Shown piece by piece: positions 57,771 through 64,000 of a DNA stretch of 64,000 nt (positions are counted from its first letter, which is position 1; every line of letters begins with the position of its first letter). This DNA is from Diplolepis rosae. Lineage: Eukaryota; Arthropoda; Insecta; Hymenoptera; Diplolepididae. The translations under genes and the position numbers were made by a program. Below the pieces are notes generated by a model. That model was not told the origin of the DNA, made no database searches, and was given only the letters and a program-made list of their open reading frames with translations. The stretch spans positions 124,001 through 188,000 of the forward strand of contig JAPYXD010000581.1 in assembly GCA_030998225.1 (NCBI GenBank), given 5' to 3'.

Positions 57771-58584
57771 ATACGGGTAAATTTTTTTTCCATTTGGACA
57801 GTGAGCCAATAGTTAATTTGGTGCTATCTAGCCTGGATTTCGCTGGGGTAATAATGGGTTAAGTTCCGATCAGTTGTACGATCAACTCGATTCATTTCGG
57901 ACCAGTAAGTCAACGTCTTGATGCAGACCCTTCGATAGACGTAAGTCTCATCGGTTTCTTTGAGCACAATTCTACCTCCAGTACTTGGTAAATATAATCC
58001 TTGGTCCTTAAGTGGTGCAAGTTCGGAAACAGTACTGCTATCTAGTTCCTTTGGATTACGTGTATCGTCGTATTTAGTCGTGTCGGTTAACAGTGATTCA
58101 ATTCTGAAATCGGGAGGAACTAACCTATCTTGTTAACAAGTGCATGCCAGATTCATTTCTCGTGCACTCAGCAAGATACGTAGGTGGATAATTGATCACA
58201 CCAGTTGGTGGACTCGATATGGCCGGACCAAGAGAACCGGTGTCGGTGAGTTCCTGGCGTCGTGTATCGGTCACCACCTGGCTTCGCCTGGAGCAACACC
58301 CAGTCATGGGAACCTGACCCTGGGTGTCAGCTCCCACCGAGAGTCGACTTTGGGGCTCGGTCCGGCTTCACCAGGTGTGTTGCGGTCGGGGTCGGAGATA
58401 CCCTCCTATGGGGGAACCCGTCAGCAGAGGTATCTCCATGTCGTCCGTCTAGAACGCCACTCCGGTGTGACTCGGATCGTTGCCCCAGCCGAACTGCCCC
58501 GTCTCGGTGATCCGTCCCTCCTTACAGTGATCCCAGATCGTGGGAGCTGGCAGCCCCCACCATGCTCCCATGTGGGAGCACACA
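57771..58584. other. Spacer, partly retroelement-like; no intact gene
   Basis: 58140-58584 is GC-rich and leads into the left arm of the inverted repeat; it contains its own CCCACCATGCTCCCATGTGGGAGCA hairpin at about 58556-58580. No recognised protein. Confidence 0.35.
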
Positions 58585-59359
58585 CAATCAAGCGCGCCGT
58601 ATCGGTGTGTCCCCCACTTCCTCGCTTCGATTTCACGCTTTCGTCTGTTGAGCCAAGATCGAAAATTATGTTTCTGTCGACTTCGTGTCAAAGTGGCGCG
58701 AAGCAGACGACAAATTTAAAATCACCAAATTTATCATTTAGGATATTACCTTTCTTTCTTTGATATTTCCAAAAACATTCACTTAAAATGAATATCTAAA
58801 CATTTTATTTTAAATTTTAGGATGATTTAAAGACTCAAAAGATGATTTTCTATTAAAATTTAAACTCAATAAATTTTCAGTTTCAAAACAAAATATCAAT
58901 CTCAATATTTTTTAGCTGTGCAAATCAAATAGTTCAATTAGAAAATTATGTAGAGAATATTATATATTAAGGAATGGTAAAATATGAAATTGTAGTTTAA
59001 AAAATAAAATATTAAAACACTTAAGTAATACGTAAATTATATCTAGTTATACACTCGAAATTATACGATAGAGTTTCTTCTTTGTTATGAGGCAACATTG
59101 AAAAAAATTTCATTCAAATAAAATACTCAGAAAATTTTTTAAAATACGTAATATTATTCACATATGAATTTTATTATAAAACTGTGAATAAAAGGTTTCA
59201 GTATTCAAAAAACCAAAATCACATCTAAATTTGCATACCAAATTACACTTTACGATTTCTCTTATATAAAATACAAATATTTATTTCAAATAAAATAGTT
59301 TTTAAAAAATTTTGTAGTGTGTGAATCAGCTATATCAATTAAAAAATTAAATGGAAAAT

Positions 59360-59473
59360 TGATTTCAAATTAATTAGGAGCAGTCGACTGGCAATCGAAA
59401 GACCTGGGCTCAAATTCCAGCACAGTCGAAAGCGTCTTTTTTTCCACAGAAAGATTTACAAATTCTTTAATAT
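59360..59473 (+). mobile_element. tRNA-like SINE inserted in the left arm
   Basis: 114 bp flanked by the perfect 13-bp duplication TTAAATGGAAAAT (59347-59359 and 59474-59486). The right arm has a single copy of that site, an exact empty allele. Inside, GGGCTCAAATTCC resembles a polymerase III B box within a CTGG/CCAG T-arm. Related copies lie near 6.2-6.4 kb. Confidence 0.7.
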
Positions 59474-59561
59474 TTAAATGGAAAATATTTTTTTCTTTTA
59501 AATAAGAAATTAAGGTTAAAAATCAACATTCCTAATTACATGGTGATAGTGGATGAAAATT

Positions 59562-60424
59562 TTATACGATGTTGTTGTTAATAATTGGCTTTAGGGTTCA
59601 GAAATGATAACTCAGGAAGTCACATACTTTCAAACATTCCAAATCTAATCGGAGTCCTCATCAGTGATCTTTATTTCTAATATTTTAAAATAGTGGATAA
59701 AATATTGCACATATATGATCCCTATTTTGGAATAAACTTCAAAATGTAAAATATCGTGAGAAAATTTACATAAAATTGTACAGAAAACATTGGTAAATTA
59801 TCTAAAAACTTCCTTAGGAATAAAAATAAATTTCTAGCACATAACTCTGATGTAAATCAACTAAAAAGTAGTATATATTTGTGTCTAAATGCTACTGATG
59901 ATATAGATGTAAGTACATATGTAGTATAAAATTACAAAGGATTATTTATGAAAATTAGCTTAGAATTGCTAATACGAATTCTACACTGTTAGAATTTTCT
60001 ACCGCAATTTCCCAGAACATGTGAGTGGAGTTTTATTCAGCTACAGCCTCCCAAAATTTAGACAGAATTTCAGGAAGTGCTGTTACTTTTCAGTAAATTT
60101 ATAAAAACAATTTTTTTTATTAAACTTCAGTTCCAAAGTGTTGAATATTCTGTATATGTTTACCTGGAAATACTGATACTTGTAACAGGAATAATTTTAC
60201 GTTTTGGTAACTGAAGTTCAATGCACTCACATGCAACTGAAAATTCATCCACATGCAATTGAAACTCAGTTACAGTTACACAATTTTATAATTTTATAAA
60301 AGTTCAGTTACAGTTAGGTAGTTTTTAAGATACGTTTTTTGAAAATTCAGTTGAGCTCTATAATATTAAGAAAACTTTGTTTTTATGTATATATAAAACT
60401 TCAGTACATTTTTTCCAATTTCAA
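59562..60424. other. ~860-bp segment unique to the left arm
   Basis: The right arm passes directly from GGTGATAGTAGATAAAAATG to TTCTCATTTTACG (as reverse complement), whereas the left arm has ~860 bp here. No target duplication or terminal repeats were seen, so it could be an insertion or a deletion in the other arm. It contains several TTCAGTTAC/TTCAGTTACAGTTA motifs. Confidence 0.45.
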
Positions 60425-62450
60425 GTTCTCATTTTACGTTTTAGTGGCTTATATGATAGACTTTTTAATGAAAAAAAGAAATGCTTTACACAAAGGCAAA
60501 ATTTTCTAATTGATGCAGTTGATCAAATTTTCAAACCCAAAATATGTTTTAATTAATATATTGATTTAAGTCTTCAAATATTTATTGACTTTGAATTTTA
60601 CTGAGAATTTTCCAAGAATTTCACATAATCTTAAATATGTTTTTATTAGGCGAATGTTTTTACAAATATCAATCAAATTCCATAGTCAATAAATGTTTAA
60701 AATTTCAAGTTGAGGTATTGATTGTAAATTTAGTAGCTTTTTTAGTTAACTATTTTAATCAGAAAATTCTTCATTTTAGTAGATTTTTCAATTTCTTGAT
60801 TAAAAATTTATGCTTAGGCCACAAAAACGTGAGGTGAAAATTTGGAATCATCAGCCACAATTTCTAGGCAACACAATCGAATTAAAATTTCTGTTGCCTA
60901 GAAATTGTAACTGGTGACTCAAAATTTTCACCTCACGTTTTTGTGGCCTATGCATAAATTTTTAATTAAAAAGTTGAAAAAATCTACGAAAATGAAGAAT
61001 TTTCTGATTAAAATAGTTAACTAAAAAAGCTACTAAATTTCCAATCAATACCTTAACTTGAAACTTTAAACATTTATTGACTACGGAATTTTATTGATAT
61101 CTGAAAAGCATTCGCCTAATATAAACATTTTTGAGATTATGTGAAATTCTTGGAAAATTCGAAGTAAAATTTTAAGTTAATAAATCTTTGAAGCTTTAAA
61201 TTAATATATTAATTAAAACATGTTTCGGTTTTATAAATTTGATCAACTGCATCAATTAGAAAATTTTGCTTATGTGTTTGCTTTTTTTCATTGAAAAGTC
61301 TATGCATATAAGCCACTAAAACGTAAAATGAGAACATTTTTATCTACTATCACCATGTAATTAAGAAAGTAGATTTTTAACCTTAATTTCTTATTACTTA
61401 TTTCTTTTAAATAAAATATTTTCCATTTAATTTTTCAATTGATATAGTTGATTCACGTAATACAAAATTTTTTAAAAACTATTTTATTTGAAATAAATAT
61501 TTGTATTTTATATAAGAGAAATCGTAAAGTGTAATTTGGTATGCAAATTTAGATGTGATTTTGGTTTTTTGAATACTGAAACCTTTTATTCACAGTTTTA
61601 TAATAAAATTCATATGTGAATAATATTACGTATTTTGAAAAGTCTTTTGAGTATTTTATTTGAATGAAATTTTTTTCAATTTGCCTCATACCAAAAAAGA
61701 AACTCTATCGTATAATTTCGAGTGTATAACTAGATATAATTTATGTATTACTTAAGTATTTTAATATTTTATTTTTTAAACTACAATATCATATTTTACC
61801 ATTCCTTAATATATAATATTCTCTACATAATTTTCCAATTGAACTATTTGATTTGCACAGCTAAAAAATATTGAAATTGATATTTTGTTTTGAAACTTTG
61901 AAAATTTATTGAGTTTAAATTTTAATAGAAAATCATCTTTTGAGTCTTTAAATCATCCGATAATTTAAAATAAAATGTTTAGATATTCATTTTAAGTGAA
62001 TGTTTTTGGAAATATCAAAGAAAGAAAGGTAATATCCTAAATGATAAATTTGGTGATTTTAAATTTGTCGTCTGCTTCGCGCCACTTTGACACGAAGTCG
62101 ACAGAAACATAATTTTCGATCTTGGCTCAACAGACGAAAGCGTGAAATCGAAGCGAGGAAGTGGGGGACACACCGACACGGCGCGCTTGATTGGGTAGCT
62201 GCGCGTGCAGCTCAGCGGTCGGTGGGGGTACTCACGTGAGTAGCTGCGGGGAGAGTACCCCTCCGAACGCCACGGTAAGGGCGCTGCGGCGTAGCGCGTA
62301 CGTACGGTTCGTTACATATTTATAAATTCAGTGTTTTATTATCATTGTGAAAAACTCAGGGCCCATAGACCTGACAATTGACAATGTACCCACAAAGAAA
62401 AATAAATTATCAGTCTTTACCAACATGGTATAATCAGCTAACCGCCTTCC

Positions 62451-62771
62451 TTACATCCATAAATCCAAACTACCCTCGCCTTTTGCTCGGGACGTAACAT
62501 ACTCGATTGGCCTATTTCTCGAAAAAGAGATATTTGGATTTATTTCAGAGCTACCTTCAAAATCTTTGATTGATTGGTAAAAATGCGCGTCCTCAAACAA
62601 TTGAGTTTCGTTATAATAAAAGTCTTCCGAATTGATTTCACCGATGTCTTCATTTTCTAATACTTCATTTTCTGGTTTAGACTCACCACTACTCCAAGCT
62701 TCAGTTTTAGCCATTTCATGGAAGATAAAAGTATGATACACTGTTCGATCAATAGTGAAGAAAAATGACAA
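62451..62771 (-). CDS. Uncharacterised acidic 106-residue frame
   Basis: The open frame encodes an acidic, Glu/Asn/Ser-rich protein (SSGESKPENEVLENEDIGEI, FYYNETQLFEDAHFYQ). A second Met (MAKTEAWSSG) at residue 20 is a more natural start. No known domain was recognised. It lies between the inverted repeat and the right LTR-like copy, so it may be part of a transposon (many transposases start with an acidic tail) or not a gene at all. Confidence 0.25.
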   Translation of the reverse strand: MSFFFTIDRTVYHTFIFHEMAKTEAWSSGESKPENEVLENEDIGEINSEDFYYNETQLFEDAHFYQSIKDFEGSSEINPNISFSRNRPIEYVTSRAKGEGSLDLWM

Positions 62772-63214
62772 TAGTCAAAATTATATACATACTGTGAAAA
62801 TCCTGGAGAATAATGAATTATGAATGTAAAGTAGCAATCTGCAACATATCATGAATTTATAGAAGTGGATGAGTAAAAAATTCATTTCACTACAGAAAAA
62901 AAAACCGAGTGCTAATCCTCTTGTAGATACTAATAAATCAATTTTTTGACACTGAAGTATTTTAGAAGATGAGATGAGTTTTTGCGATATGTGATGATAC
63001 TTGTTTCGTACTCAGTGCATCAACAACAAAGATGTACCAACTCCCAGACCGAAATAGCAAAAAAAAAAATTTCGCGTTCACGTCGTTGATCTTAGATCAT
63101 GCTGAGAATGAATGCCGGAGTATTTTATGTAAAATTATAAGAAAATTTGGAAAAGTAAAAGTTTGCTAGTAACAGAGAGTTACTAGTAAACGTAGCCGGT
63201 GGAGAACAGCGCGA

Positions 63215-63247
63215 AAGACCGATATCCCACCGCTGCCACCATCAATT
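63215..63247 (-). promoter_or_regulatory. Possible retrotransposon leader / primer-binding region
   Basis: Read on the minus strand, directly after the LTR end GTAACA comes AATTGATGGTGGCAGCGGTG. A TGGTGGCAGC-type leader just inside the 5' LTR is common in insect LTR elements. Supports a minus-strand element whose 5' LTR is the right copy. Confidence 0.35.
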
Positions 63248-64000
63248 TGTTACGTACGGCTATTATTAATTTAAATAAAATGCATAAAAAGTAAAAAAAC
63301 AATTACCCTTAATATATTTTATTCATTAGTATAATGAGTACGCGGAGGTTATCCAAACTACCGAATTTAGTTAATATTTTAAATATTAATAATTTAATAA
63401 TAATAATTTAATAATTTAGCTAAATTCGTTTATTATTATGTGTGGTCGCTGGTCTTCTCCTCTCGGACTGGGAGTGTATTCTACACGCCTACGCTTATCA
63501 CTTTTAATTTTGAAAGAAAGAAAAGGGGAAAGGTGCTTCAAATAAGTTTGAATCAAGCTGCTAAAATTCATATACATAAAAAGAGAGAATTTACTTTTAG
63601 GGAAAATAAAACAACCAAATTCTAGTTCCTTAATCCTACCGGATGTCCTGGAGCAAAAGCAAAGAAGGAGAATACGTTCTGGCTGCTGAGGTCCTGGAGA
63701 TCCGGGCCAAATTCGATTTAAGATTGTCGTGGTTCCAAAAAAAACCACCCGTGTCCTTACGCGACTCACTCGCGCACACACCCTTTTTCTTTACTTGGAC
63801 CTTATAGTTTTAAGGTGAGAAAGAGATGGATAGCTTTGAACCAGAAGGGAGGCAGTACTTTTAAATTGCCTGTCCTTCGCCATTCCTGTCTCACAATAAA
63901 CCTATTTCTGGTTATAAGGAAATAACTCCTCTTTGTTTTGAGATTCGACGAGATGTATATTTCCTTAACTAGTTAGTATTTAACTAGCTAGGTTTTCAAC
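63248..64000 (-). mobile_element. LTR-like repeat, right copy (runs off the window)
   Basis: Matches the left copy at 52429-52925 from TGTTACGTACGG onward and continues with AATAAACC at 63893. The outer end lies beyond the window. In this reading the two copies bracket the BEL/Pao gag relic, the R1 insertion and the inverted repeat. Confidence 0.45.

Larger units (their letters stand above)
58585..62193. repeat. 3.6-kb inverted repeat (giant foldback)
   Basis: The sequence from CAATCAAGCGCGCCGTATCG reads back from 62193 on the other strand. Over the outer 150 bp the arms differ at one or two bases (GTATCGG against GTGTCGG). The symmetry centre is near 60880, at CTAGGCAACACAATCG / GTTGCCTAGAAATTG. 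The left arm is about 2.29 kb and the right arm 1.31 kb, because two segments (59360-59473 and 59562-60424) are present only on the left. No open frame of note. Single-arm relatives lie at 1770-2560 and 30160-30860. Confidence 0.85.

Noticed and set aside
58140..58763. 207-residue plus-strand frame
   Set aside because: The frame runs from GC-rich spacer into the left arm of the inverted repeat and then into AT-rich repeat DNA; it crosses the repeat boundary and shows no domain.
63416..63781. 121-residue minus-strand frame
   Set aside because: It is inside the LTR-like repeat, and the left copy does not preserve the frame.

Overview
This is AT-rich eukaryotic nuclear DNA, most likely from an insect. 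Genes are spliced, introns are long, there are no bacterial-type operons, and the transposon families are typical of arthropods: R1-clade, Penelope-like, BEL/Pao, copia, several mariner/Tc1 lineages, and TTAA-type MITEs. A wasp-like (hymenopteran) genome is my guess, but nothing in the window proves it.

The only convincing host locus is a small tandem family of secreted chymotrypsin-fold proteins. Copy A (3155-9880, + strand) can be assembled from five exons into an uninterrupted 281-residue reading frame with a signal peptide. Its catalytic His is replaced by Gln, while the Asp and Ser positions are kept, so it looks like a serine protease homolog (pseudo-protease). Copy B (21203-23828) keeps exons 1 and 2, with exon lengths identical to copy A, and has Tyr at the His position. 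The homology stops just before exon 3. Copy C (48157-48214) keeps only the signal-peptide exon. A 40-bp relic of exon 2 lies just upstream of copy A. All three exon-1 copies have a TATA-like box 35-43 bp before the ATG.

Nearly everything else is mobile DNA. 0-3 kb: the end of a mariner, a decayed R1-type ORF1 and a foldback-family repeat. 3.6-4.5 kb and 6-7.5 kb: transposon fragments inside introns of copy A. 10-18.5 kb: four MITE-like elements, two broken mariner/Tc1 genes and a repeat with GC-rich hairpins. 19-28 kb: copia RT relic, a cecropia-type mariner with intact ends, hairpin repeats, an internally deleted IS630/Tc1/mariner element, and a second copy of the hairpin repeat. 28-36 kb: non-LTR ORF1, copia RNase H and R1 relics. 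36.4-38.4 kb: a 5'-truncated Penelope-like element between inverted pLTR-like arms that carry hammerhead-like motifs. 39.2-40.7 kb: an R1 internal-deletion derivative. 42.9-46.8 kb: a decayed two-gene DNA transposon. 52.4-64 kb: a nest containing two LTR-like copies, an R1-clade element with a complete ORF2, a BEL/Pao gag relic, and a 3.6-kb inverted repeat.

I found no tRNA or rRNA genes and no CRISPR arrays. Exon boundaries were assigned by eye from splice motifs, reading phase and comparison of the copies; they have not been tested against transcripts.
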